This document shows, piece by piece, positions 43,633 through 51,497 of a stretch of 63,123 nucleotides of DNA; positions within the stretch are counted from its first letter, which is position 1; each line of letters starts with the position of its first letter. The DNA comes from Phycisphaerae bacterium (GTDB lineage: Bacteria; Planctomycetota; Phycisphaerae; Phycisphaerales; SM1A02). The stretch spans positions 1-63,123 of the forward strand of contig VGXO01000011.1 in the NCBI GenBank assembly GCA_016873275.1. Reading direction: 5' to 3'. Under the pieces are notes generated by a model. It worked only from the letters and a program-made list of their open reading frames with translations. It ran no database searches and was not told the DNA's origin. The position numbers were made by a program, and so were the translations under genes.

Positions 43633-44670
43633 ATGCTCCGAATCGGACCCGTCACGCTCGAGACGCCGCTCCTCCTCGCCCCCATGGCGGGCTATTGCGA
43701 CGTCGCGTTCCGGGTCCTGTGTCGGGAGCAGGGCGGGGTCGGGCTCGCGAGCACGGACCTCCTGAACTGCCATGCCGTTCTCCGGGAGACCCCCGCGTCG
43801 CTCGAGCTCGCCGCGACCGACTCCCGCGATCAGCCGCTCGCGATGCAGCTCTACGGCAACGACCAGGATCCGCTTCCCGAGGCGGCGTGCTGGGCGATCG
43901 ACCGGGGCGCGCGGATCATCGACATCAACATGGGGTGCCCGGTCGACAAGGTCGCCAAGAAGAACGGCGGCTCGCTTCTGCTTCGGAACCCCTGCTCGAC
44001 CGTGAGGCTCGCCGAACGGATCGTGAAGGCGGTCGATCGGCACGCCGCAGGTCGGGTGCCGGTCACCGCCAAGATGCGGCTGGGTTGGGATGACGACTGC
44101 ATCGTGGCGCCGGCGCTCGCCCGCGACCTTGAGTCAGCGGGCATCGCCGCGGTCACGGTGCACGCCCGCACCACCAAGCAACTCTTCAGCGGGACGGCGA
44201 GGTGGGAGCGGATCGGGGAGGTCGTGGCGGCGGTGCGGGCGATTCCGGTGATCGGAAACGGCGACGTCACCGAGCCAGAGCACGTCCCGGCGCTCATGCG
44301 GATCTCCGGCTGTGCCGGCGTCATGGTGGGCAGGGGGGCGCTTCGGACGCCGTGGCTGTTCCGGCGGGCGTGGAAGTGGCTGTGCGACGGAGCAGTCGGA
44401 CCAGAGCCCTCCCTCGCCGAGAAGATTCGAGTAATCGGACGTCACCTCGAACTGGCGGTGGAGCTTCTTGGAGAGGATCGGGCCGTCCGCAGCCTGCGGC
44501 AACGCATCTCGTGGTATGGCAAGACGATGGGGCATGTGAAGCCCTTCAAGGAGGCGGTCCGCACCGCCCAGACCTCGACGGAGATGGCTCACGCCGTGGA
44601 GCAGGCGCTTGAGCACTGCGATCGAGGGCGGGCGTGGAGGCGGTTTCCGGACGAGTCAATGACCGCGTGA
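43633..44670 (+). CDS. tRNA-dihydrouridine synthase (Dus family, DusB-like)
   Basis: The 345-residue FMN enzyme reduces uridines in tRNA to dihydrouridine. It has '[20 protein letters not shown]', '[10 protein letters not shown]', catalytic Cys102 in [10 protein letters not shown], '[11 protein letters not shown]', '[14 protein letters not shown]', 'VIGNGDV' and '[15 protein letters not shown]', closest to DusB. A promoter-like pair TTGATC and CACAAT precedes it at about 43568-43595. It is 87 bases downstream of eboF and probably transcribed separately. Confidence 0.93.
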   Translation: MLRIGPVTLETPLLLAPMAGYCDVAFRVLCREQGGVGLASTDLLNCHAVLRETPASLELAATDSRDQPLAMQLYGNDQDPLPEAACWAIDRGARIIDINMGCPVDKVAKKNGGSLLLRNPCSTVRLAERIVKAVDRHAAGRVPVTAKMRLGWDDDCIVAPALARDLESAGIAAVTVHARTTKQLFSGTARWERIGEVVAAVRAIPVIGNGDVTEPEHVPALMRISGCAGVMVGRGALRTPWLFRRAWKWLCDGAVGPEPSLAEKIRVIGRHLELAVELLGEDRAVRSLRQRISWYGKTMGHVKPFKEAVRTAQTSTEMAHAVEQALEHCDRGRAWRRFPDESMTA

Positions 44671-44746
44671 GGCAGCCCCTCGCCCCCGGCGTTCTGGGCG
44701 GGGGTGCGGGTCGCGGGCAGTTTCGCCCAGAATCGCAGGAAACCGC

Positions 44747-44774
44747 TTGTGACCCTCGGAACCGGTGATATGTT
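44747..44774 (+). promoter_or_regulatory. Promoter of the VPAPGA gene at 44873
   Basis: TTGTGA (44747-44752) and TATGTT (44769-44774) are separated by 16 bases. A leader of about 90 bases would follow, beginning near the GGAAAAGGGCG block at 44783. The layout matches the promoter at 45825. Confidence 0.6.
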
Positions 44775-44782
44775 CCGAGGTG

Positions 44783-44872
44783 GGAAAAGGGCGGCGCCAC
44801 GGCACCGCCGAGAGTTACACCTTCGGTCTCAGGACTCAGGGAGGTCCGAGGACTGTTGGAGGAGGAAGGGTA
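44783..44872 (+). promoter_or_regulatory. Structured 5' leader shared with the next gene
   Basis: The predicted leader opens with GGAAAAGGGCG (44783-44793), then a GGCGG/CCGCC hairpin, a weaker GAGA/TCTC pairing, and ends in a GGAGGAGGAAGG ribosome site. The same opening 11 bases start the leader at 45859. It could be a riboswitch-like or mRNA-stability element; no known class was recognised. Confidence 0.45.
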
Positions 44873-45607
44873 ATGGCTGCCGCACATCGACTTTCTTGCG
44901 CTTCCGCGGTGCTTTCCGGCGTGATCGCGTTCTCCGCGTCCGCGGACACCAACACGATCCCGAACGTCCAGGTCAACGTGACCGTGGGGGGGCAGTTGTT
45001 CCAGTACGACCCCAGCACGATGAATGCGTGGGGGAATCCGAACGGCACGTTCGGTTTCTTCGGGCACGCGACGGCGACCAACATCGCCGAATCCGGTCAC
45101 CAGGTCGGCTGGGACCTTCTGGTCAACCCTGATCCGTTCATCATCGCGAACCTCGTCTACACGAACACCAGCGGCTCGACGCAGGTCGTCGGCGTCGAGG
45201 TGGTGCTTCCCATCGGCATGTCGATGCCTTCGACGCTGATTGGCGGCTCGGTGAGCGGTTCGGTCACCGACGGCAACGGAAACGGCGCGACCTTCGCGTC
45301 GTTCGCGGGTGGCTCCGTCTATAGCGCGATCGTGGACGGTTCCTCGACCGCCGCGACGCTTCTGACCGGGTTCAGCGTCTCGACCGGCAACTACGGCTCG
45401 GCGCTGATCGGTCCGGCGAGCTTCGGCACGCCGATCCCCAGCCAGCCCTACGGTGCGATCAACACCTCGATGGCGATCCGCTACGAGTTCACGCTGTCCG
45501 CGGGCGACTCGGTCTCGCTCGCGGGCTCGTTCGTGGCGGTTCCGGCTCCAGGAGCGGTCGCGCTCCTCGGGCTCGCGGGACTCGTCGCTCGCCGACGCCG
45601 CCGCTGA
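44873..45607 (+). CDS. Exported VPAPGA-type C-terminal sorting protein
   Basis: The 244-residue protein starts at ATG 44873 after a very strong GGAGGAGGAAGG site, implying high expression. A signal peptide (about 5-25, 'ASAVLSGVIAFSASAD') precedes a beta-rich domain with 'GGQLFQYDPSTMNAWG', 'NLVYTNTSGSTQVVGVEVVLP', 'LIGGSVSGSVTDGNG' and 'PIPSQPYGAINTSMAIRYEF'. The tail is 'VPAPGAVALLGLAGL' plus arginines. The mature chain is nearly free of Lys and Cys and rich in Gly, Ser, Thr and Asn, as in secreted structural proteins. It is followed by a strong terminator. Confidence 0.85.
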   Translation: MAAAHRLSCASAVLSGVIAFSASADTNTIPNVQVNVTVGGQLFQYDPSTMNAWGNPNGTFGFFGHATATNIAESGHQVGWDLLVNPDPFIIANLVYTNTSGSTQVVGVEVVLPIGMSMPSTLIGGSVSGSVTDGNGNGATFASFAGGSVYSAIVDGSSTAATLLTGFSVSTGNYGSALIGPASFGTPIPSQPYGAINTSMAIRYEFTLSAGDSVSLAGSFVAVPAPGAVALLGLAGLVARRRRR

Positions 45608-45637
45608 AGCTCGTCCTCCCATCCGACGGAACTTCCC

Positions 45638-45670
45638 ACGCGACCCGCCCTCGAGGCGGGTCGCGTTGCT
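45638..45670 (+). terminator. Rho-independent-type terminator
   Basis: A perfect 12-bp stem (ACGCGACCCGCC, 45638-45649, with its complement to 45666) closes a CTCGA loop and is followed by TGCTTTC. Confidence 0.8.
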
Positions 45671-45824
45671 TTCAGATCGAGGACGTCCCGGGGCAGATCG
45701 CGAGTGACCGGCAGCCGAGGTGCCCGGACTGCCCCGGCAACTCAACTACGCACCCCCCGTGCCTTCGACGATCGATGCAGGCGTCAAAGTTGGATCGAGA
45801 TGTTCGGAACTTCAGGATCCACCC

Positions 45825-45852
45825 TTGCCACCCCCTTGGACGGGTGTATAGT
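45825..45852 (+). promoter_or_regulatory. Promoter of the VPAPGA gene at 45925
   Basis: TTGCCA (45825-45830) and TATAGT (45847-45852) are 16 bases apart. Transcription would begin near 45859, exactly at GGAAAAGGGCG. Confidence 0.65.
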
Positions 45853-45858
45853 CGAGAC

Positions 45859-45924
45859 GGAAAAGGGCGATGCCGCTGAGGGGCGGCATCGGGCGCCACT
45901 TCGGCGCAACACGAGGAGGGAATC
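45859..45924 (+). promoter_or_regulatory. Structured 5' leader with two hairpins
   Basis: The leader opens with GGAAAAGGGCG (45859-45869). Hairpin one pairs CGATGCCGC (45868-45876) with GCGGCATCG (45883-45891). Hairpin two pairs GCGCC with GGCGC (45893-45907) around ACTTC. The ribosome site GAGGAGGG follows before ATG 45925. Confidence 0.55.
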
Positions 45925-46653
45925 ATGAGATCTGAGTTGTTTTCGAGGGCGATGGTTGGTCTCGGCGTTGCCGCGACCTTGGCAGTGTCGACGTTGGCTT
46001 CGGCTGACGGTCCCGCGGTCACCTTGAACATCAACGGCGGCAGCAGCACGTTGAGCGGCACCGCGACCGCTGCGGCGAACATCTACAACTACAGCGGCTC
46101 GCTGTCGGACGCTGGTGGTCTGTGGTCGTTCGGCTACGACTTCAACGCGTCCAACATGGCCGACCTCCAGACGTCGTTCGTCAGCGGCAACTTCGTCCTG
46201 ATCAACGCGGGAGGCGCCGCGCGGGACTTCTCGATCACCCTGACGCTGCCTGTTCTCGTCTCTGGCGCGAAGAACACCCTCTACGGTGGCTCGGTCGCCG
46301 GTTCGATCATCGGCGATGCGGATGGCGGATCGTTCTCGACGATCGGCTCGACGCCGGTGTGGGCTGCCTCGACCAACGGGGCGTCCATCGCGAACCTGCT
46401 GACTGCGCCGGTCGCCGTGACCGCGAATCCGTTCCAGGCGGCGAGCGTCGGCTCCGCGAGCTTCGGCGAGCCGATCCCGAGCGCCAGCGGTCCGAACCTC
46501 TCGACGAACCTTGCGATCACCTTCACCTTCCGGCTTGGTGCCGGGGACTCCGCCGCGTTCACGAGCGTGCTCGTGGCGCAGGTGCCCGCCCCCGGTGCAG
46601 TCGCCCTCCTCGGCGTCGCGGGTCTCGTCGCCCGCCGTCGTCGTCGCGACTGA
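45925..46653 (+). CDS. Exported VPAPGA-type C-terminal sorting protein
   Basis: The 242-residue protein has a signal peptide (about 7-28, 'VGLGVAATLAVSTLASAD'), then 'NIYNYSGSLSDAGGLWSFGYDF', 'FVLINAGGAARDFSITLTLP', 'LYGGSVAGSIIGDADG', 'GEPIPSASGPNLSTNLAITFTF' and the tail 'VPAPGAVALLGVAGL' with arginines and a final Asp. Segment order and spacing match the protein at 44873, so the two are tandem paralogues with similar promoters and leaders. A ligand or matrix role is inference. A strong terminator follows. Confidence 0.85.
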   Translation: MRSELFSRAMVGLGVAATLAVSTLASADGPAVTLNINGGSSTLSGTATAAANIYNYSGSLSDAGGLWSFGYDFNASNMADLQTSFVSGNFVLINAGGAARDFSITLTLPVLVSGAKNTLYGGSVAGSIIGDADGGSFSTIGSTPVWAASTNGASIANLLTAPVAVTANPFQAASVGSASFGEPIPSASGPNLSTNLAITFTFRLGAGDSAAFTSVLVAQVPAPGAVALLGVAGLVARRRRRD

Positions 46654-46676
46654 TCGCCCACCTCCTCGTGCATTCC

Positions 46677-46713
46677 ACGCCGCGGCGGCTTCGGTCGCCG
46701 CGGCGTCGTTTTT
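46677..46713 (+). terminator. Rho-independent terminator
   Basis: A perfect 11-bp stem ACGCCGCGGCG/CGCCGCGGCGT (46677-46706) with an 8-base loop is followed by CGTTTTT. Confidence 0.85.
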
Positions 46714-46808
46714 GCCCGTCGCAGAATCGATCATCGACTCCGGCGCGAGCGGGAGCCGATGCCGGGAGGCTGCTCGGTGGAGGCGCGGAAGAGGCGCGGC
46801 GAAGGTGT

Positions 46809-47576
46809 TCAGATCGACTCGACTGCCGGATCGGAGGCAGTCGGCGGCTCCTCGGAACGCTTCCGGGAGGTGGACTCGCTCGGTGACTCGCCGAACTCCC
46901 GACGCTGCGGCAGGTCGGAGAGGCTCGCGAGCCCGAAGATCGAGAGGAACTCCTTGGTCGTGCCGTAGAGCATCGGTCGCCCGAGTTCCTCGGCGCGACC
47001 CACGATGCGCACGAGTCGTCGGTCGAGCAGTCCCCGCAGCACCTCGCCGCATGCGACGCCGCGGATCGCCTCGATCTGAGCGCGGACGATCGGTTGCCGG
47101 TACGCGATGATCGCCAGCGTCTCGAGCGCCGCCGGCGTGAGCTTCGCCTGGTTGCGTTGCCCCTTGAGCCGCTCGAGCACGTCCGCGTGGCGCGGCTGAA
47201 TCAGCACCCGCCAGCCGCCCGCGACGCGGCGGATCCGGAAGACCCGACCAGTTCGCTCGAAGTCGGCGTTGAGCCGATCGACCGCCACCTCGATGACGCT
47301 CGCCGGAGCGGGCTGCTCCGGGAGCTCGAGCACCGCCGCGATGCGGGCATCGGGAATCGGTCGGTCCGACGCGAGCAGCACCGCTTCGATCGACTCGACG
47401 ACCTCCGCGGATGGATCCGGCGCGGGCGCCGGCACGGTCCGCCCACGTCGGGAGCGTCCCGCCTTCGACGGCTGGTTCTCCGTCGCGTCTGGAGTCGAGG
47501 GCGCTTCAGGCAGGGCGGTCGCGGCGTCGGTCACGGGTCGGGGTCCTCCATCCTTGGAGCCGCGAGTCTTGCTCAT
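46809..47576 (-). CDS. scpB: Segregation and condensation protein ScpB
   Basis: ScpB joins ScpA and SMC in the chromosome-condensing complex. The 255-residue protein has a 55-residue basic/Pro N-terminal extension, then two winged helices: 'EVVESIEAVLLASDRPIPDARIAAVL', 'RVFRIRRVAGGWRVLIQPRHADVLERL' context and the signature 'LTPAALETLAIIAYRQPIVRAQIEAIRGV', with 'GRPMLYGTTKEFLSIFGL'. Length and motifs are standard apart from the charged ends. It is the last gene of the minus-strand block and no scpA is adjacent. Confidence 0.93.
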   Translation of the reverse strand: MSKTRGSKDGGPRPVTDAATALPEAPSTPDATENQPSKAGRSRRGRTVPAPAPDPSAEVVESIEAVLLASDRPIPDARIAAVLELPEQPAPASVIEVAVDRLNADFERTGRVFRIRRVAGGWRVLIQPRHADVLERLKGQRNQAKLTPAALETLAIIAYRQPIVRAQIEAIRGVACGEVLRGLLDRRLVRIVGRAEELGRPMLYGTTKEFLSIFGLASLSDLPQRREFGESPSESTSRKRSEEPPTASDPAVESI

Positions 47577-47697
47577 CCGCGCTGCCTACGGAAGGCAGGC
47601 GATGCCACTTCCTTCAGTCCAACACCTGGAATCCAACACTTCGGCGATTCGATGCCGTGGTCGCGAGCGGAGTTCGTGGATGCCGCGACGCCCCGGT

Positions 47698-48129
47698 TCA
47701 CCGCGCGTTCCGACCGCGGGCGACCGAGCGGCGGACCATCGCGAGCCGCTGCCGCTTCGCGATCTCCTCGATCGCCTCCGGACCGCGGGGGCGTCCATCC
47801 TGCGAGCGGGCGAGGTCGGCGTTCGCCGCGGCGAGCTCCCGCTCCGCGTCGGCGGCGTCGATCGACTCCGCCGGCTCGGCGACCTCGGTGAGCAGCGTCA
47901 AGGTGTCCTGGTCCATCTGGGCGAAGCCATCGCTGAGCACGAACTCACGGCGACCGCCCGAGCCCATCTCCAGCCGAAGCCGACCGGCGCCGAGCGAGAC
48001 CAACATCGCGGCGCGGGACGACATCACGCCCATCTGACCGTCCCAGGCGGGAAGGTCCACGTAGGTCACGTCGCCGTCGAACATCTCGGCGGTCGGGGTC
48101 ACGATCTGGCATCGGAAGGTCTTCGCCAC
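47698..48129 (-). CDS. atpC: F-type ATP synthase epsilon subunit
   Basis: The epsilon subunit sits in the rotor stalk and restrains ATP hydrolysis. The 143 residues show the N-terminal beta sandwich 'FRCQIVTPTAEMFDGDVTYVDLPAWDGQMGVMSSRAAMLV' pattern (cut here as VTPTAEMF and GQMGVM), 'REFVLSDGFAQM' and a two-helix C-terminal domain 'AERELAAANADLARSQ'. It is separated from all other ATP synthase genes: its upstream neighbour is a CYTH protein and its downstream neighbour is scpB. Confidence 0.9.
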   Translation of the reverse strand: MAKTFRCQIVTPTAEMFDGDVTYVDLPAWDGQMGVMSSRAAMLVSLGAGRLRLEMGSGGRREFVLSDGFAQMDQDTLTLLTEVAEPAESIDAADAERELAAANADLARSQDGRPRGPEAIEEIAKRQRLAMVRRSVARGRNAR

Positions 48130-48167
48130 CAGCGGCTCCGGGGATCAGCGGGCGGGCATCGTAGCGG

Positions 48168-48689
48168 TCACTCGACCGGCGGCAATCCGCCGCCGAAGGC
48201 GAGGGCGGAGTTGCGGTAGCGGGGGTCCTCGGTGACCTCGCGGACGATCCATGGCGACAGCCATGGCGGGGGAGCGACCGCCGCATCGAGGTGAGGGAGC
48301 TCGACCTCGGCGAGCACCAGCGGGAGGTCGAGGAAGCGGTCGATCTCCCAGAGGTACCCGTGCGAGCGGACTCGATGGCGGACCTTGCGCAGGCGCCGCT
48401 CTGCCGTCTCCCCCCAACGCCGCTCGAACTCCGCCTCCGGGATCTCCCGCTCCGACTCCTCCCGGACGAGACCCTCGCCCCGCTTCCGAGTGAGGAAGCA
48501 CCGCGTGCGTCCCGCCGAGCGGACCCGCCGCAGGCGTCCCTCGGTGGTCCAGCCGCCGTCGGCGGTCCGGGTCCTCGGCAAGTAGCCCTGCTCGATCTCC
48601 CAGACCTCCTCCGCCGGCGGAAGCGGCGGCATGCCGCGAAGAAGGAACACCCGCTCGATCTCGAGTCCCTGCGGGGCGTCGTCGGTCAC
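48168..48689 (-). CDS. CYTH-domain protein
   Basis: The 173-residue protein has the CYTH/triphosphate tunnel fold: ExExK-type opening 'GLEIERVFLL', 'IEQGYLP', 'RLRRVRSAGRTRCFLTRKRGEGLVREESE' as basic strands, 'YLWEIDRFLDLPLVLAEVELP' and 'WIVREVTEDPRYRNSALA'. Such enzymes hydrolyse triphosphate groups or act as adenylate cyclases; the short form is close to bacterial inorganic triphosphatases. Its GTG start overlaps the holB stop (GTGA), so translation is coupled. Confidence 0.85.
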   Translation of the reverse strand: MTDDAPQGLEIERVFLLRGMPPLPPAEEVWEIEQGYLPRTRTADGGWTTEGRLRRVRSAGRTRCFLTRKRGEGLVREESEREIPEAEFERRWGETAERRLRKVRHRVRSHGYLWEIDRFLDLPLVLAEVELPHLDAAVAPPPWLSPWIVREVTEDPRYRNSALAFGGGLPPVE

Positions 48690-49840
48690 GACGGGACCGC
48701 GGTCGATCCGCGCTCCTCCCACGCCGCCACGAGGTCCGCGAAGGCGTGCTGCAGGAAGACGTTCGCCTCGAGGTGCCGCTCCGCGAGGTCGAGGCGGTCG
48801 ATCCAGTCGACCATCCGGTCCGCCTCCTCGGCATCGCCTCGCTCCGCCGCCGCCGCGAGCCGCGCCCGCAGCCAGCGACCGAGCATGCCGAGGGCGAGCC
48901 TCGTCGCCTGGCGGTTCGCGGACTCCTTGCTCGCGCGGGCATCGCCCTTGACCCGCGCCTCCGCGAACTCCTTGACGAGCTCGGTCATCCGCTCGGCGAG
49001 GTCGAAGCCACCGCGACCGGCGAGGAGCGCCTCGAACGGCGGTCGCATCGCGCGATCCCACTCGATGAGCCCCGCCTCCAGCGCGAGCGCCGCGGCGCCC
49101 GGCGAACCCTCCGCGAACCCGAGGAGCCACGCCCGCATCTCGCCCTGCGGCACGGGATCGAGCCGGTCGAGCCAGCGCTGCATCGAGTCGGCGTCGAGCG
49201 GGAAGAACGCCACGTGGTGGCATCGGCTGCGGATCGTCGGCAGCAGCTTCGTGCGGTCCGCGCAGACGAGGATGATCCAGGTGTCCTTCGGCGGCTCCTC
49301 CAGCGTCTTCAAGAGCGCGTTCTGACCCGCCGAGTCGAGGAGCTCCGCCTCGTCGATCAGGAAGACCTTCCCGTGCCCGCGGTAGGGCGTCCGCAGCACC
49401 GGCGCGTCGAGTCGCGCCCCGCCGACCGTGCCGCCGATCATCAGCTCGCGGAGGAGGTCGATCGGGATGTTGGTCTGCTTCTTGTCGCGGAGCTCCGGGA
49501 TCTGCGAGTCCGCACAGCGGGTCCTCGAGATGAGGTGGAGGTCCGGATGCGATCCCGCGGCAAGGAGCTCGGCGGTCTCGCTCGTGGCGGGAGGCGTGAG
49601 TTCCCGCAGGTGCTCCTCGGTCGCCGCCGGATCGAGGAGGAGCGCGGCGAGCCGACGGGCGGTGGTCATCTTGCCCACCCCGGTCGGACCATGGAAGACC
49701 ATCGCGGGCGGCACGCGGCTGGCGACGAGGAGCGCCGCGAGGTCGGCTCGCGCGGCGGACTGCCCGAGCAGGGGCGCCGGCGGCATCGACCTCCTCGGCG
49801 TCGCCTCGACCTGCTCGACCTGTCGCCGTGACCTCGCCAT
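48686..49840 (-). CDS. holB: DNA polymerase III delta-prime-type clamp loader subunit
   Basis: The 384-residue AAA+ protein is part of the clamp loader that places the beta clamp on DNA. It has Walker A GPTGVGKMT (51-59), 'KVFLIDEAELLDSAGQNALLKTLEEP' with Walker B, and the SRC arginine-finger motif in 'LLPTIRSRCHHVAF'. The zinc-binding Cys cluster of many homologues is absent, and an insertion 'SETAELLAAGSHPDLHLI' precedes the sensor. ATG 49840 follows GGAGGCGA; the extension to 49951 is rejected. It lies 25 bases downstream of the SPOR-like lipoprotein gene. Confidence 0.88.
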   Translation of the reverse strand: MARSRRQVEQVEATPRRSMPPAPLLGQSAARADLAALLVASRVPPAMVFHGPTGVGKMTTARRLAALLLDPAATEEHLRELTPPATSETAELLAAGSHPDLHLISRTRCADSQIPELRDKKQTNIPIDLLRELMIGGTVGGARLDAPVLRTPYRGHGKVFLIDEAELLDSAGQNALLKTLEEPPKDTWIILVCADRTKLLPTIRSRCHHVAFFPLDADSMQRWLDRLDPVPQGEMRAWLLGFAEGSPGAAALALEAGLIEWDRAMRPPFEALLAGRGGFDLAERMTELVKEFAEARVKGDARASKESANRQATRLALGMLGRWLRARLAAAAERGDAEEADRMVDWIDRLDLAERHLEANVFLQHAFADLVAAWEERGSTAVPS

Positions 49841-49865
49841 CGACTCGCCTCCTCCACGCGGACGG

Positions 49866-50825
49866 TCAGTCGAGCGGGACCTCGACGAGGACGCAGGGCT
49901 TGGGACGCGCTTCTCCCGCGGGATTTCGCGGATCGACCGCCACGAGGACATCCTCGCCGTTGAGCCGCTGCGCCGGGAACGCCTTCATCAGGCGCTCGAC
50001 CTCCGGAGCGTACAGGGTGCTCCGCGGGTCGTAGGCATCCGCGCCGAAGCCTCCGATCGTGACGGTGCTCGTCTCGGTGTCAGGATCGTGGTGGAACCAT
50101 GCCTCGTAGCCCCGCGTCCGGAGCTCGGTGGCGTACCGCTCGGCGCTGCGCTTGACGTCCTCGGGGGTGATCTCGCGGGTGCCGAGGGTGCTCCAGACGG
50201 CGACCTGAAGCGTGTAGAGCTGCCGCTGGTTCGGATACCGCTGCCTGAGAACCCGCAGGTCGAAGGGCTTCGGCGGACCCGAGTCCACCGCCATGGTGCG
50301 GCGGACGAGCATGGCGGTCGCGAAGGGTCGCGATCCGCCGGACCCGGTGATCGCCTTCGCGAGCCCGAGCAGCTCCTGGGCGGACTCGTCCTCGGGCGAC
50401 GCGAACCGTCCGACCACCACCATCGACCCTGCCCGGCGGGGCTGGACGAACGCCTTGTCGAACACCCGGAATCGTCTCGCGACGTCCTCCCGGAACGCCT
50501 CGGCGCGGGCGAGGTGATCCTCGCCGGTGAAGGTCCCTAGGAGCACCGACCATCGACCACCGGACTCCGCGGCGACCGGCGGGCGGAAGCCGCTGCCGTC
50601 GTCCGCGACCACGTCGCCCTCGCCCAGAAGCTCGCTGCCCGCGCCGGCGTCCGCCGAGGTCCTGGATCGGCTGCCCGACCCCGTCCCGCAAGCGCTGAGG
50701 AGAAGGATGGCAGTCCCTGCGAGGGCGGTGCCGAGGGCGCGAAGGCGGCGGGCGCCCGGCGCGTCGATGCCGGCAGGATCCTGGGCGGAGGACGCGGTTC
50801 CGGGCTGGGGCGGCAGCGGGGACAA
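49866..50825 (-). CDS. Lipoprotein with SPOR-like domains
   Basis: I start this 319-residue protein at TTG 50825, which has GGAGC 5 bases upstream and puts the lipoprotein signal 'TALAGTAILLLSACG' near the N-terminus; longer readings have no such support. Two SPOR-like modules follow: 'RWSVLLGTFTGEDHLARAEAFRED' and 'LYTLQVAVWSTLG' through 'AERYATELRTRGYEAWFHHD'. SPOR domains bind denuded peptidoglycan, so a cell-division or wall role at the outer membrane is likely. It begins the minus-strand block that continues with holB. Confidence 0.78.
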   Translation of the reverse strand: MSPLPPQPGTASSAQDPAGIDAPGARRLRALGTALAGTAILLLSACGTGSGSRSRTSADAGAGSELLGEGDVVADDGSGFRPPVAAESGGRWSVLLGTFTGEDHLARAEAFREDVARRFRVFDKAFVQPRRAGSMVVVGRFASPEDESAQELLGLAKAITGSGGSRPFATAMLVRRTMAVDSGPPKPFDLRVLRQRYPNQRQLYTLQVAVWSTLGTREITPEDVKRSAERYATELRTRGYEAWFHHDPDTETSTVTIGGFGADAYDPRSTLYAPEVERLMKAFPAQRLNGEDVLVAVDPRNPAGEARPKPCVLVEVPLD

Positions 50826-51018
50826 ACTTGCTCCGAAAGTGGAGGGTCGCGGGAGTCGCCGACGATAAGACTGGACTCGATCGCGGGCAACACCTGCGCC
50901 GCGAACCCTCGTGCGGAACGAGGGATTCGACACGAACGAATCGAGACGGACGATCGCGTCGCCAAGGACTCGGCGAAGGTGCGGCGGCACCGACTGACTC
51001 GCCGAGGAGCGAACCACC

Positions 51019-51258
51019 ATGCCCGACATCAGCGACATCGGCTTCCCGTCCCAGCGTCCGGCGGTCGCCGTCGGTCGTGCCCGCGACTGCGGCGACGCGC
51101 CCGTCGAGCGATCGACGACTCGCGCGGTCGAGCCGGCGGTCGAGGGGCGCGCCCGTCGCCTCGCCGAGATCCGCGACTCGATCCAGCGTGGCACCTATCC
51201 GGTCGACGAGCGGCTCCCGGCGGCGGTCCGCAAGTTGATCGAGCAGCTCCGCGCGTAG
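51019..51258 (+). CDS. FlgM-like anti-sigma-28 factor
   Basis: The 79-residue protein ends in 'RLAEIRDSIQRGTYPVDERLPAAVRKLIEQL', of which RDSIQRGTYPVD and the following helix match the C-terminal sigma-28-binding part of FlgM. The first 40 residues are disordered, as in FlgM. Real FlgM holds sigma-28 until the flagellar hook is built; no flagellar gene is in the window, so the partner is unknown. It starts at ATG 51019, divergent from the SPOR-like lipoprotein. A GAGGAGCGA ribosome site precedes it. Confidence 0.75.
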   Translation: MPDISDIGFPSQRPAVAVGRARDCGDAPVERSTTRAVEPAVEGRARRLAEIRDSIQRGTYPVDERLPAAVRKLIEQLRA

Positions 51259-51382
51259 TCCGCACGCCCCGCCCTCCACCCTGACCATCGCCCCCGGCGG
51301 ACGCCATCGTCCGCGGCGATCACGCACTCGGCTCGCCCGATCAAGTCGCGGCAGGACGCGGAGGTTCGTCCTGTTCCTGCCT

Positions 51383-51424
51383 GTTCCTGGTCGGTCGTTC
51401 CTGGTCGGTCGTTCCTGGTCGGTC
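51383..51424 (+). repeat. 14-bp direct repeat upstream of the amidohydrolase operon
   Basis: The unit GTTCCTGGTCGGTC occurs three times exactly (51383, 51397, 51411), preceded by a partial copy CTGTTCCTGC. It sits about 75 bases before the next start codon. The rest of 51259-51497 holds no gene. Confidence 0.9.
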
Positions 51425-51497
51425 GGGGATTCGATCCCGGGACGGAGTCCTCTACGCTGTCGTTCCAGGAGCCGAACGGACCTCGAAGGACGCCGCC

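Noticed and set aside
44873-46653. Known riboswitch class in the two leaders
   Set aside because: The GGAAAAGGGCG opening and hairpins do not match any class I can recognise, so I report only the shared sequence.
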